From positions 1-64,000 of the forward strand of contig BQIV01000003.1 in the NCBI GenBank assembly GCA_021604005.1: a stretch of DNA of 64,000 bases. The letters are read 5' to 3'. This document shows positions 25,387 to 38,000 of this stretch, one piece after another. This DNA comes from Nitrospirales bacterium (lineage in GTDB: Bacteria; Nitrospirota; Nitrospiria; Nitrospirales; UBA8639). Below the pieces are notes generated by a model, which was not told where the DNA came from, searched no databases, and saw only the letters and a list, made by a program, of their open reading frames with translations. Each line of letters begins with the position of its first letter. Within the stretch, counting starts at the first letter, position 1. A program made the position numbers and the translations under genes.

Positions 25387-26629
25387 AAACCAGACGACGA
25401 AGTAGTCAGACGCTACCCTGTTGCCTTATGGGGATGGTGGGTTGACTGTTAATTTCTCTATCAAGCCGGACTGTGACATGGTATTCATTTACCATGAATA
25501 TTAAAATTTTTGTCCAAAAATTCATGGTACTTGGGGATGCGCTGAATATTGGATTGGGTGAAATGGCGAGATTGTCTTTGTGATACTCATAAAATGGTTG
25601 TGTGGATCGCAATTGACCTATGGCTTCCCTGTTCAGTTTTAAAATCCTCACTTGTTTCTATTGATTCTTTTGACTATTAAGAGTACATATATAGGTAACA
25701 CTTGACATTGTGAACATCGAAGCGGACTGTGCGACAGCCATTTTAGATTCGATGAAGAGGACGTTAGTAATCGCATGGACCTAGTGATGCTAGGTGCCGT
25801 TCATAAGAAATTTCCTATCCATAAATTATTAACAAGGAGACCTTAAGTTATAACACGTATGAAATGTTCGTAAGACGGGCCAACTTGGTGAAGGAGAGAA
25901 GTTGTAGCTTGCAGAGGGCGAAACAGGAAACAATGTGTGAAATACTTTCTGGTTCTTGAATCAAATAGATAGTCTTTTGTCTTAATACGCTTTTCCATTT
26001 GTCTACTGGGTTTATTTTAAAATTCGATTGTGATGACCTGTCGCTCCTGCCGATGAGTTTTTGTGAAGACTACACTTCTCACCCTTTTCTTGATAATCCT
26101 ACAGATCATGATGTAAGCATTCGTCATACTCCTTTCGGATCCGTAGGCGACCCTCCAGGTTCCCCGTTCTGTTTTTGAGAAATTCTCTTGATAATTGAAG
26201 GTCGGGATTGAGTCCGTGTGGGATTTCTGCCTTCGGTACATGGATGTGTATGCTCATATTTCTGACGTATAGAAACGACGGATAGATGTTTTGTCGGATT
26301 CGTAGCTTGAATTTAATGATTACTGCACTTCTATATTTTAATCCTTGCACATTCTACTTTAAGTGAACGTATGTTTTGCGGGAAACTGTCGAGGTAAATT
26401 CAACATGAATTCCTACTCATGTCTTCCTTGCAACAAGGGATACAGTATCCCTAATCTTGCCAATCAAAATTATAGTGCGGAAATTGAGCAGGTCTTTCGT
26501 GCACTGTAAGAACGGCTTGATTAGGTGGTCTTTGAGCGAGCATGGGAAGGTATTGTCGCATGTTACAAGTTTGACTGAATTTGTATGAAAAATAGAAATC
26601 AACTGATCTTCAATACGAAAGTTTGAATT
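25387..26629. other. AT-rich gene-free stretch upstream of the PKS-NRPS cluster
   Basis: About 1.24 kb with only short frames of no recognisable content on both strands. No promoter stands out before the first biosynthetic gene, and its ATG lacks a good Shine-Dalgarno. The stretch and its counterpart after the cluster mark the edges of an AT-rich island. Confidence 0.45.
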
Positions 26630-28918
26630 ATGTTAAAGGTAACAATTTTAGCAACGTTTACGCCTGATCCTATTCGAAAAAGCATGCGGTTTTGGGGAAA
26701 TACATTTGGTCTTGATCTTCAATTAGAGTTTGCTTCCTATAACCAAGTTTTCCAGCAACTTCTTAATCCCAATAAGTGCATTGTTCAAAATGGGCAAGAG
26801 GTCTATCTATTGCTGATATGTCTTGAAGATTGGGTCTATATTCCACATGGACCGGCAGGCCAAGCCGGTAGACCGTCACTGAGACAATTAGATGCTAGGG
26901 CCCCAGAGGTCAGCTGTTCGTTGCGCAAGGTAGTACACGAGTTTATTGCAGTTCTCAAGACAACAATTTCCCCATTGTCCGCTCCACATCTTGTCATGTT
27001 TTGTCCGCCGGCATATGGTGAGATGGAGGAGACCACAGAAGAATCTTCTTTAACACACATGTTTCGAGAAATAGAACAGGAAATCGTGGAGGAAACACAT
27101 GGTACTGAAAATCTCTACTTTGTAACGACAGAAGAACTGCAGCGGATATACCCAGTTCAAGAATATTATGATCCATATGCTGATCGTATTGCGCATATTC
27201 CTTTTACGGATGAATGTTTTACGGCTTTCGGCACAATGGCGATGCGCAAAATTGTTGCTTTGCAGCGACCTCCATACAAGGTCATTGTTTTGGATTGTGA
27301 TCATACCCTTTGGCAAGGAGTATGTGCCGAAGATGGTCATGAGAATATTTCGATTGAGGAGCCATACCTTACTGTACAGATGTTTATGCGTGCCCAATAC
27401 GAGGCAGGAATGCTCCTATGTTTGTGCAGCAAAAATCGAGAAAAGGATGTGTTCGATGTGTTTGTCAACCGATCTGAGATGCTGCTAACGCTCGATCACG
27501 TCGTAGGCTGGCGCATCAACTGGCAACCCAAGTCAGAAAATATCAAATCGTTAGCAAAAGAGTTAAATCTAGGGTTGGATAGTTTTATTTTTGTTGATGA
27601 TAATCCAATTGAATGCGCGGAAGTGCAAGCCAATTGTCCTGAGGTCTTCACAATTCAATTGCCCACAGAGGTCTCGAACATTCCTCATGTTTTGGAGCAT
27701 GTTTGGGCGTTTGATCATATGAAGATTACACAAGAGGATAGGGGACGCACTCTCCAATATCAGCAAAATATAGAACGTGAACAAGCTTGCAAGAATGCTC
27801 TGTCCCTAGAAGATTTCATTGCAACATTACAACTGTCTGTTCACATTTCCGCAATGAGGAAGAGTCAACTTCTACGAGTTTCACAACTTACGCAACGTAC
27901 GAATCAGTTTAATTTGACAACGCGACGCTGTACAGAAGGTGATATTCAGCACTGGATTCAGCAGCCGGATCGACATGTGTTGGTCGTTGAGGTTAGTGAC
28001 CGATTTGGGGACTACGGATTAGTCGGTGTCATTTTGTATAGAATTGAGGCACTTCACTTGGATGTTGATTCATTCTTGCTGAGTTGTCGAGTGCTTGGTC
28101 GTGGAGTGGAACATCGTATGCTTGAAGAAATTGGGAGGATTGCAGGCAAACATGGGTTGAATACGGCTCAAGTTGTTTATAGGCCAACAAGAAAGAGCAA
28201 ACCAGCGTTTGACTTTATCCGTAGTATCGCTGCAAGCGTTGATCAATGTCTTCCTACACATTCAGAGATTCTAAATAATGAAGAAGAAGTACGGGTCACG
28301 TTCCCAACGCAAACTTTACAGACGTTATCATGTTTGACAATGACCAGCGCCACTCAAAGTGATCAACTGAACGACGGTGTCGCTTCTTCTGATCAAGAAA
28401 AAAAGTCAAATAATGATGCGCTCAATCCAATACGAAGTATATCCGATCTTTCTCGTGTCTTCATATGGATTAGCGAGGAAATGGCAAATGCAAAAAAAAT
28501 ACTACAGCATGTTTTGGCTGAAAAACGTCCACGTCCGGTGTCGCAACAGACCTACGTAGGGGCAAGGACTGAGACGGAGCGACTGCTTAGAGCAATCTGG
28601 ATGGACGTATTGGCCCTTGAAGATATAGGCCTGAATGACAGTTTGGAAGAACTTGGCTGCAGCTCGCTTCACGTTGTCCAAATTCACAGCAAATTGGCAA
28701 AACTCTTTTCTTCTACTAATACTTCCGCAAGCATTCCTGTCACCACAATCTTTCAATATCCGACTATAAGGAAATTGGCAAGTTTTATCGATCGAGGGAA
28801 TAATGATCCACAGGCTTTGGCGTACATAGTGAAGTCTCGAGCGGCACTGCAGCAGTCTGCTTTTTTGCGCTTTCGTGAAGGAAGAAAAAACCTACCAGCC
28901 AAAGGGGCTCATTTATAA
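26630..28918 (+). CDS. FkbH-like HAD-family acyl-loading protein fused to an acyl carrier protein
   Basis: The protein has 762 aa. About 215 N-terminal residues form a SGNH-like/FkbH leader domain. The HAD-IIIC core starts at VIVLDCDHTLWQGVCAEDG, with nucleophile and acid D222 and D224 in the DxDxT motif, and continues with LCSKN and SFIFVDDNPIECAEV. A GNAT-like FkbH C-terminal domain follows (about 400-540). After a Ser/Asn-rich linker an ACP is fused (about 640-725), with the phosphopantetheine serine S679 in LGCSSL. FkbH-type enzymes take a glyceryl unit from 1,3-bisphosphoglycerate, dephosphorylate it and load it on an ACP; some load lactate. Here the fused ACP and first position in the cluster suggest it makes the starter unit. 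Confidence 0.88.
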   Translation: MLKVTILATFTPDPIRKSMRFWGNTFGLDLQLEFASYNQVFQQLLNPNKCIVQNGQEVYLLLICLEDWVYIPHGPAGQAGRPSLRQLDARAPEVSCSLRKVVHEFIAVLKTTISPLSAPHLVMFCPPAYGEMEETTEESSLTHMFREIEQEIVEETHGTENLYFVTTEELQRIYPVQEYYDPYADRIAHIPFTDECFTAFGTMAMRKIVALQRPPYKVIVLDCDHTLWQGVCAEDGHENISIEEPYLTVQMFMRAQYEAGMLLCLCSKNREKDVFDVFVNRSEMLLTLDHVVGWRINWQPKSENIKSLAKELNLGLDSFIFVDDNPIECAEVQANCPEVFTIQLPTEVSNIPHVLEHVWAFDHMKITQEDRGRTLQYQQNIEREQACKNALSLEDFIATLQLSVHISAMRKSQLLRVSQLTQRTNQFNLTTRRCTEGDIQHWIQQPDRHVLVVEVSDRFGDYGLVGVILYRIEALHLDVDSFLLSCRVLGRGVEHRMLEEIGRIAGKHGLNTAQVVYRPTRKSKPAFDFIRSIAASVDQCLPTHSEILNNEEEVRVTFPTQTLQTLSCLTMTSATQSDQLNDGVASSDQEKKSNNDALNPIRSISDLSRVFIWISEEMANAKKILQHVLAEKRPRPVSQQTYVGARTETERLLRAIWMDVLALEDIGLNDSLEELGCSSLHVVQIHSKLAKLFSSTNTSASIPVTTIFQYPTIRKLASFIDRGNNDPQALAYIVKSRAALQQSAFLRFREGRKNLPAKGAHL

Positions 28919-28939
28919 TTTTGTTGAAGGCAATACACA

Positions 28940-31921
28940 ATGGATGATGTTCTTCAGCCTAAGAAGCAAGTGAATGGGGTGAATTGTTTGCCGGATTCTA
29001 TTGCCATAGTAGGAATGGCCGGTCGTTTTCCTCAGGCTCGTAACATCAAAGAGTTTTGGCAGAACATACAAAATGGCATTGATTGTGTGAGCACGTTTTC
29101 AGATGACGAACTTGAGTTGTTAGTCTCTGATCGTGCGCTCATACGTAAAAGTCAACATTACGTTAGAAAGGGAGCCATTGTTGATGATGCAGACTGTTTT
29201 GACGCTCAGTTTTTTGGATTACAACCCAAAGATGTGGACTGCATGGATCCTCAGCATCGTCTTTTTCTTGAATGTTCATGGCACGCGATCGAAGATGCTG
29301 GATATGATCCAATTCGATACCAAGGACGAATCGGAGTGTTTGCAAGCTGCTACATGAACACCTATCTTTTGGCTAATCTTGACGCCAATCCAGAATTTGT
29401 CGCGGGGCTAGTAAATTCCTTCCACGGGGGATCATTACAGACGGAGCTAGGCAATGATAAGGATTATTTAGCAACTCGAGTGGCTTACAAATTGAATTTG
29501 CGTGGTCCGGCCATGACGATACAAACGGCTTGCTCATCATCGTTGGTCGCCGTAACCCAAGCTTGTCAAAACCTCATGACTTATCAATGCGATATGGCAT
29601 TAGCTGGTGGAGTGACTCTCCGTTTTCCCCAGAAACGTGGATATGTATATACGCATGAAGGGATGGTTTCTCCTGTAGGACAATGTCGCACATTTGATGC
29701 AAATGCAAAGGGGACCATTTTTGGAAACGGTGTTGGCGTGGTGCTGTTAAAACGACTTGAAGATGCCCTGAACGACGGTGACAGTATTTATGCGCTTATT
29801 AAAGGTTGGGGGCTGAATAACGACGGTGGGGCAAAGTACAGCTATACGGCACCTAGTGTTGATGGACAAGCCGATGTGATTGCCCTTGCTCAATCGTTGG
29901 CCAATGCTTCGGCAGATTCGATTACGTATGTCGAAGCGCACGGTACGGGGACTTCACTTGGCGACCCTATCGAAGTTGAAGCGTTAACCAAAGCCTTTCG
30001 CCTCACGACTAATAACAAGCAATATTGTGCGATTGGATCGGTAAAGACCAATATTGGCCATCTCGACTGTGCGGCTGGCATTGCAGGACTGATCAAAACA
30101 TCTCTGGCACTGCATGATAAGCTTCTTCCGCCTAGTCTTCATTTTGATGCACCAAATACTAAGATTGATTTTCCCAATACACCATTTTATGTCAATACAA
30201 AATTATGCACCTGGCCAGCGGGAGAGACTCCACGGCGGGCAGGCCTCAGCTCTTTTGGCGTCGGCGGTACCAATGCCCACATTGTCTTGGAAGAAGCACC
30301 ACAGTATCAGCAACAGTCTAACACGAAAAAATCCTATTGCCTCTTTCCACTTTCTGCAAAATCTCAGGCGGCCTTGAAAACGATGTCAATCAATTTAGCG
30401 AAGCACCTTCAGGAAAACGAGAATTTGAATGTGAGTCATGTAGCAAGAACGCTGCAGCAGGGACGATCGGAGTTTAATCACCGGCGTGTTGTAATTACGA
30501 AGAGTCTGAAAGAGGCTAATGATTTTCTCTCCGAGGATGGTCCCAATCCTTTATTAGGACGTGTACTGGGGGATAACGCACCGGTTATTTTTATGTTTCC
30601 TGGGCAAGGTTCTCAGCATGTCAATATGGGGCGTGATCTATATGAAACTGAGCCAGTATTTCGTCAATGCATAGATCAGTGTTCGGAAGTACTTCTCCCA
30701 CTTCTTCAGTTTGATATACGTGAACATCTGTATCCAAACCACAGGAACCAAAAAGATGAATGTCAAGAAGGCAATGACCAGAAAGGACTGAATGAAGAAG
30801 CAAACATTAGTCAGACGCTCATAGCACAACCGGGAATTTTTATTACAAGCTATGCGCTTGCCAAACTTTGGATGCATTGGGGAATTCATCCTGAAGTAAT
30901 GATCGGGCATAGTATTGGTGAATTCGTCGCTGGGTGCTTGGGTGGAGTCTTCTCGCTAAAAGATGTGTTGGCTATGGTTGTAGCTCGGGCCAGAGAAATG
31001 CAGGAGCTTCCTACAGGTTCGATGCTATCCATTCGTTTAGGAGAAGCGGACGTTCGGCAATTTTTACATGACTACGGTATGGAAGGGCGAATTGACCTTG
31101 CTGTCATAAATAGCCCAACGCTCTGCGTCGTATCAGGGGCGACGGATGTAATTCATACGCTCCATGCCCAACTGGAGAAACAGCACATCATATCTCGTCT
31201 ATTGCACACCTCACATGCCTTTCATTCACACATGATGGAGCCTGCTGTACAGTCATTTAGGAAGTTGCTGCAGGCTGTATCTCTTAACCCCACGACTATA
31301 CCTATCATGTCTACTGTCGGAGCCGACTGGTTAAGTGAAATCCAGGCTACTGATCCGGAATATTGGGCACGTCACTTACGAAAGCCTGTGAACTTCTCAG
31401 GCGGAATTCGTGAACTTCTGAAAGACGGACAAAGTATCTTCCTAGAAGTAGGACCAGGGCAGACCCTCAGCACACTCGTCAAGCAACATATTAACCGTCC
31501 ATCAGATTCCCTCATCTTGTCCTCCTTGCCGCATGCGCAACAAACTGCTGATCAGTACAAATATCTGCTTTCAACATTGGGGAAGTTATGGATTTCTGGG
31601 AGACAAATCCAATGGACAGCACTCGATGATACATCTATGCCAATACGTGTTCACCTCCCGACGTATCCTTTTGAAAAAAAACGATACTGGGTAGAGCAGA
31701 AATCTCCAACAGTTGCATCCGATTCGTCAAATATTAACTCTCCTTTAACATCTGTCACAGGTGCTGTTTCTAGCCAAATTACAGCGGGATCACACGGCAT
31801 AAGGCCCGATGAACCAGACCGTGCTTCAACACAAGTAAGGCAAGGCCAGATGGATGAAATATTACAACATCAGATTGAAATCATGAAACAACAGCTGGAC
31901 ACATGGAACTGCAAGCAATAG
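28940..31921 (+). CDS. Type I polyketide synthase, KS-AT didomain
   Basis: The protein has 993 aa and no ACP. The ketosynthase (about 17-435) has the full triad: C198 in TACSSS, H334 in EAHGTG and H374 in NIGHLD. The acyltransferase (about 550-860) has GQGSQ, active serine S658 in GHSIGE and HAFH (759-762), the motif that usually signals malonyl-CoA. The C-terminus after FEKKRYWVE is a disordered linker plus a helix (EILQHQIEIMKQQLDTW) that could dock to the next protein, where the missing ACP is found. No KR, DH or ER is present, so the extension product should be a beta-keto thioester. It starts 21 bases after the FkbH gene. Confidence 0.93.
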   Translation: MDDVLQPKKQVNGVNCLPDSIAIVGMAGRFPQARNIKEFWQNIQNGIDCVSTFSDDELELLVSDRALIRKSQHYVRKGAIVDDADCFDAQFFGLQPKDVDCMDPQHRLFLECSWHAIEDAGYDPIRYQGRIGVFASCYMNTYLLANLDANPEFVAGLVNSFHGGSLQTELGNDKDYLATRVAYKLNLRGPAMTIQTACSSSLVAVTQACQNLMTYQCDMALAGGVTLRFPQKRGYVYTHEGMVSPVGQCRTFDANAKGTIFGNGVGVVLLKRLEDALNDGDSIYALIKGWGLNNDGGAKYSYTAPSVDGQADVIALAQSLANASADSITYVEAHGTGTSLGDPIEVEALTKAFRLTTNNKQYCAIGSVKTNIGHLDCAAGIAGLIKTSLALHDKLLPPSLHFDAPNTKIDFPNTPFYVNTKLCTWPAGETPRRAGLSSFGVGGTNAHIVLEEAPQYQQQSNTKKSYCLFPLSAKSQAALKTMSINLAKHLQENENLNVSHVARTLQQGRSEFNHRRVVITKSLKEANDFLSEDGPNPLLGRVLGDNAPVIFMFPGQGSQHVNMGRDLYETEPVFRQCIDQCSEVLLPLLQFDIREHLYPNHRNQKDECQEGNDQKGLNEEANISQTLIAQPGIFITSYALAKLWMHWGIHPEVMIGHSIGEFVAGCLGGVFSLKDVLAMVVARAREMQELPTGSMLSIRLGEADVRQFLHDYGMEGRIDLAVINSPTLCVVSGATDVIHTLHAQLEKQHIISRLLHTSHAFHSHMMEPAVQSFRKLLQAVSLNPTTIPIMSTVGADWLSEIQATDPEYWARHLRKPVNFSGGIRELLKDGQSIFLEVGPGQTLSTLVKQHINRPSDSLILSSLPHAQQTADQYKYLLSTLGKLWISGRQIQWTALDDTSMPIRVHLPTYPFEKKRYWVEQKSPTVASDSSNINSPLTSVTGAVSSQITAGSHGIRPDEPDRASTQVRQGQMDEILQHQIEIMKQQLDTWNCKQ

Positions 31922-32065
31922 ATCTAGATTGGAAGTAAGGTGGACGAATAGGTTCGTCAATGAAACGTGAATACGGTTCAGGGGCAAACACGATAATATA
32001 GATCATTTTTGAATACTCGTTTATGCGGAATAGCTCGCTAATATTTCAAACATGAGGAAGGGATC

Positions 32066-35000
32066 ATGTCTGCCATTGATTTAGTAGGTAACCCACGTCA
32101 TCGGTACCTCTTTTCAGCAATCAAAACGCTTTTATTTGATCTATCAGGAGCGGATCTAGACGAACTTGATCGCTCAAGCACTTTTCTTGAACTTGGATTT
32201 GATTCTTTGTTTCTCATTCAAATGAGTACGGCAATGAACGTTGAATTAGGCATAGATATTTCATTTCGTCAACTCATTGAAGAGATCGATACGTTTGAAC
32301 GTCTGTTGAGTTATCTCGACATCAATGTGTCCAAGGAAGTTGTTTCGATTTCCGATAAAAAAATTCAATTGCAATCAGACAAGCCTATTGCGAATGGAAC
32401 GATCTTCCAGGACCCCGTTTCTCTAGAAGTTTCTCCAGAAGCGCCAATTTTACAATCGTCTACTAGTTTGCAGAGAAACAGTAATGGACTTGAATCACTC
32501 ATTCACCAACAACTGGAGTTAATGGCTCAACAATTGACTGTATTGAAACGAGCAGGGAGTGCGATGGAAAGCACTCCCGATGCCTTGCTAAACAAAACAA
32601 ATCAAGATACTGAAAATATTCAAGAACCTACATATGGATCAAAGGCAATAGTATCAGAGAAAAGGCGTGCAGAAGAGAGCAAGCCATTTGGTGCAATCGC
32701 ACGCATCACACGGGGAACAACTGGAGCATTATCCTCTAGGCAACTGGAATGGTTAGGTGCGTTTATTCAACGTTATAATAAACGAACATATCGCTCGAAA
32801 GACTATGCTGAAGAACATCGCCCGCATATGGCTGATCCCCGTGTGGTTACTGGATTTAAATCGAAAATTAAAGAACTCATTTATCCAATTGTTGTAGATC
32901 GGACGGAAGGATGCCATATCTGGGATATAGACGGTAACGAATACGTAGATGCTCTCAATGGGTTTGGCTCTAATTTTTTTGGCTATAAACATCCGAAAAT
33001 AACGCAGGCTGTCGTTGATCAATTATGGCGAGGAGTAGAAATTGGTCCTCAATCCCCAATTGTAGGCAATTTGGCTAGAACAATCTGTCGGTTAACAGGA
33101 ATGGAACGTGCCGCATTTTGTAACACGGGTTCTGAGGCAGTGATGGGGGCCATGCGCATGGCGCGTACCGTGACAGGTCGTAGTTTAATTGCCATTTTTA
33201 ATGGTGCATATCACGGGATCTTTGATGAGGTCCTAGTCCGTGGTACCAAAAATCTTCGTTCTGTTCCAGCAGCGCCTGGTATATTGCCTTCCAGTGTTGA
33301 AAATGTGGTCGTGTTAGATTACGGCACAGATGAAGCTTTGAAGATCATACGTGAGCGTGCTCATGAACTGGCTGCGGTCATGGTTGAACCGATTCAGAGC
33401 CGTCAACCGAATCTAAGGCCGCGAGAGTTTTTACACGAGATTCGTGAGATTACGAACAAGTCGGGGGCTGCATTTATTTTTGATGAAGTAATTACGGGAT
33501 TCCGTCTGAGCCCAGGAGGAGCTCAGCAGTACTATAATATCCGTGCTGATATCGCGACGTATGGCAAAGTGATTGGAGGAGGGATGCCTATCGGTGTGAT
33601 TGCAGGCAAGACAAGGTTTATGGATGCCTTGGATGGTGGAGCCTGGTCGTATGGAAATGATTCGTTACCTGAAGTCGGTGTCACGTATTTCGCAGGGACG
33701 TTCGTGCGCCACCCAGCCGCTATGGCTGCGTGTCAAGCGGCGATGGAGATTCTTCAAAAAGAGGGTCCGGTAATTTATAGCCGGTTGAATGAGCAGACAA
33801 CTTATTTGTGTGTTGAACTCAATACATTATGTAAAACTACCGGCGTACCACTTAAAGTTGAATCTTTTAGCTCTCTGTTTCGAATAATGTTTACCGAACA
33901 TGTGCCTTACGGCGAATTACTCTTCTACTTAATCCGGGAAAAAGGAGTACATATTTATGATGGGTTTCCCTGCTTCCTGACGATGGCTCACACCGATGCT
34001 GATGTCAATCATATTATCATGGCTTGTAAAGAGAGCATCCTTGAATTACAACACTTTGGGTTTCTCGCCAATTCATCAACCGTCGCTTGTTCTTCAGAAG
34101 AGTCATGTCTTTCTACGTCGTCGGAAAGACAACGAGGATTAGAAAGTAAGAAGTTTTCTGCTGACTTACCACAGGAAATAAACGGAGGTGTGCGGAGAGA
34201 CCAGAACAAGGGGTTCGATACTAGCCTTACATCGGCTGTCCCAGTGAAGGAGAGTTTCCCCTTAACTGAAGCGCAGATGGAAATTTGGTTAGCCTCGCAT
34301 ATGGGTGATATCGCGTCTTGTGCCTATAATGAGCCATTTATACTTACTCTATCCGGTTCGCTCAACTTCGAAGTGCTGGAGAGTTCTATTCAAACAGTTC
34401 TGTTAAGGCATGAGGCTCTTCATGTTCGTTTTGATCTTACTGATGCCTATCAAAAACAAGTTCCCACCGAACCGATACACATTGGGTTTATCGATCATTC
34501 CTCAGATAATTCTCAATTACAATTTGAGAAATTGCAAGAATTGTTGATTAAGGCCGGGAGAACTCCATTTAACCTGGCTGTTGGTCCAATGGTGCGGGTC
34601 CAAATTATCAAACTGTCAAGTGAAAAGCACATTGTGGTGTTTTCGGCACATCACCTTGTCTGCGATGGATGGTCGTGGAATGTCATGCTCCGAGAGATTA
34701 GCGCAGCCTATTCGGCAAAGGTTCAGGGTCGCGATTACGAATTTTCGTCTGCAGCGTCTTATCGAGCCTATGTAGAAAACGAAATCAAAGAGCAAAATAG
34801 TGAGAAGACAGAAAAGGTGTATTCCTATTGGATGAAAGAACTTCTTGATTTACCTATGTCTCTTGACTTACCAACTGATCGTTCCCGTCCACGAACAAAG
34901 ACATACAATGGTGCCACGGTGACATCTTTGTTTGATGCCAATCTCTATAAAAAGATTAAAGAAATGGCCGTAGGAAAGAAGGTGAGTTTGTTCGCGTTGA

Positions 35001-38000
35001 CCTTCGCAGTCTTCAATGTTTTGTTAGCACGATTATCCAATCAGCATGATCTGATTGTCATTGTTCCCACAGCTGGACAGTTGTTCGTATCCACAGATGT
35101 GCTTGTAGGGCATTGTGTGAATTCATTTCCTGTACGTTCGCGCCCCGAGCCCAGTATGCCTTTCACGCAATTTCTTTCATCAACAACGACGAAAATTTTT
35201 GAAATGTACGACAACCAGGGCTGTACGTTAGGGGGTATCATCAAGCGATTACAAATCCCGCGTGATACAAGTCGTTTGCCTTTGGGAGAGGTTACTTTCA
35301 ATCTTGATCGAGATGGGGCTGCCATGCATTTTCACGGCCTGCGAGCTACTGTTCAGCAAGCTCCTAAGCAAGCTGTTTACTTTGATCTCTTTTTCAATCT
35401 CAATGAAGGCAATAGTATGCTGCGTATCGATATCGATTACAACCGAGATCTTTTTGATGAAGAAACTATTCAACATTGGATGACCTGCTATACAACACTT
35501 TTAGAGGGCGTCGTCGATCATCCTGAGACGCCCATAGGACAACTTCCTCTTCTGAATGAAGGCGAGAAGCGGAAACTTGGTGTTGGCGTGAGTCAATCTA
35601 ATGTTGTGGCTTCGCGGGAGAAATTGGTGCACGAATTTTTTGAAACTCAAGTCGTTCGAACCCCCACAGCCATAGCGGTGGTTTGCGGTGATCATAAGTT
35701 GACGTACGAAGAATTGAATACGAAAGCAAATCAAGTCGCTCGGTACCTTCAAAAAATAGGAGTCAATCCTGAGAAGCTGGTTGGTCTTTATATGGAACGT
35801 TCCTTAGAGTTATTGGTTGGGTTGTTGGGTATTCTGAAGGCTGGTGCGACCTATGTTCCACTCGACCCAATCTATCCTCGAGAACGACTGGCTTTTATCC
35901 TAGAAGATACTCGTGCCACGGTTGTTGTAACTCAAGCGATGTTGAGAGAGCAACTTCCTGAGCAAGCGAGTCAAGTGGTGTGTCTTGATAGTGAGTGGAA
36001 TGAAATTGCGCAAGAGTCTGGACAAAACTCTCGTTTGATTCTATCTGATCAGCAGTTAGCGTATGTTATCTATACGTCCGGCTCAACGGGAAAGCCTAAA
36101 GGTGTTATGGTGACTCATGCCAATGTGACCCGGCTCTTTCAAACTACGCATGACTGGTTTCAATTTGATCATCATGATGTGTGGACTCTCTTTCATTCCT
36201 ATGCCTTTGACTTTTCTGTGTGGGAAATGTGGGGAGCATGGCTCTATGGGGGTCGTCTCATCGTCGTTCCGTATGAGGTGAGTCGATCTCCAGATCAATT
36301 CTATGACCTCCTGTTACGTGAGAACGTGACTGTGCTGAATCAAACCCCTGCGGCCTTTATTCAATTGATTCATGTTGATCAATGTCGGGAGAAGTCGCAG
36401 AATCTAGCGCTTCGCTTCGTAATTTTTGGTGGAGAAAAGTTGGAATTTAATCAGTTGAACCCTTGGGTTGATCGGTACGGCGATGAATGCCCAAGACTGA
36501 TTAATATGTACGGGATTACCGAAACGACAGTCTTTGCCACCTATCGTCCGCTTCGAGCTAAAGAGTGTCTTGAATCCTCTTCTCCCAGAAGTGTCATTGG
36601 GCGACCATTACCTGATTTGGAACTGTATATTCTTGATGATCACCAACAGCTTGTGCCAGTTGGAGTGCCAGGAGAAATGTATATTGGTGGCGCAGGAGTT
36701 ACTCGAGGTTACTTAAATCGTTCTGATTTGACACAAGAACGATTTATTCACAATCCGTTCAGTAGCGCTTCTCATTCACTACTGTACAAATCAGGGGATT
36801 TGGCACGGTGGTTGCCTGATGGTGATATTGAGTTTCTCGGGAGGTCGGACCACCAAGTCAAAATTCGAGGATTTCGAATTGAGATGGGAGAAGTTGAGTT
36901 TGTGCTTGCCCAACATCCTGCCGTGTCTGAAGCTGTGGTTATCGCGAAAGGTAATACCTCAAGAGAAAGACGGCTTGTGGCTTATATGACATCAAGGAAT
37001 GGGACAACGGCGAGTGTTGATGACTTACGAACGTTGTTGGAGAAATCACTCCCTTTTTACATGGTTCCGGCTACCTTCGTTTGGATTGATTCTCTCCCGC
37101 TCACTGCGAACGGCAAAGTCGATCGAAAAAAGCTTCAGAGCGGGGAATCATCGCTACCCAAAGTCTCCACAAACGCATATGTGGCACCTCGAAACTCCTT
37201 GGAGCGTCAAATAGCCGCAATTTGGGAAGAGGTATTAAAGAAACGTCCAATAGGAATGACGGATAATTTTTTTGACTTGGGAGGAGAGTCTTTTCTTGCG
37301 GTTCGATTGGCGATGGAATTAGAGCGGGTTTTAAAGGTCAAAATCGAAATTCCTATTATTTTTCAATCTCAAACGATTGAAAAATTGAGCAATATGATAC
37401 ACAAAGACCGAAAAGAAGAAAATGAGTGTTCATGGATAATTCCAATTCAAACACATGGATCAAATCCGCCAATCTTCTGCATATTGTTTGGAAATACATT
37501 CAGACCTTACATGGACGTTTTTCCAGAACAACCGTTATATATGTTCTATGATAAAAAGCACGATGGAAGACCGGTTCCTTATTTTACGGTGAAGGAACTC
37601 GCCGCGCAGTATGTGAAGGAGATGCGAGAGATTCAGCCATTCGGCCCATATTATTTGGCGGGATACTCGTTCGGAGGGCTTGTAGCTTACGAAATGGGGC
37701 GACAGCTTCATGAGCAGGAACAGGTCGTAGCCTTTCTTGCACTGATAGATCCTACGATGCCTCTCCCACAGTCTTTACGGCCAAGTTTATCAAATAAATT
37801 GAAAGATATAGTAATGGGAAGTAGAGATAAGAGCATGCAGGAATATCATCAGAGTGTGGCGATTATCTCTCGACTTACCGAAATTTCTAAAGATGCGCTA
37901 TCGCATGGATCGAGGTTGTTTCCAAAGTTAAGGAATCGATTAAGGCTTCGAGCTTGTCGATCCTACTTTAGATTTGGTCTTCCACTCCCTCTTTCACTGA

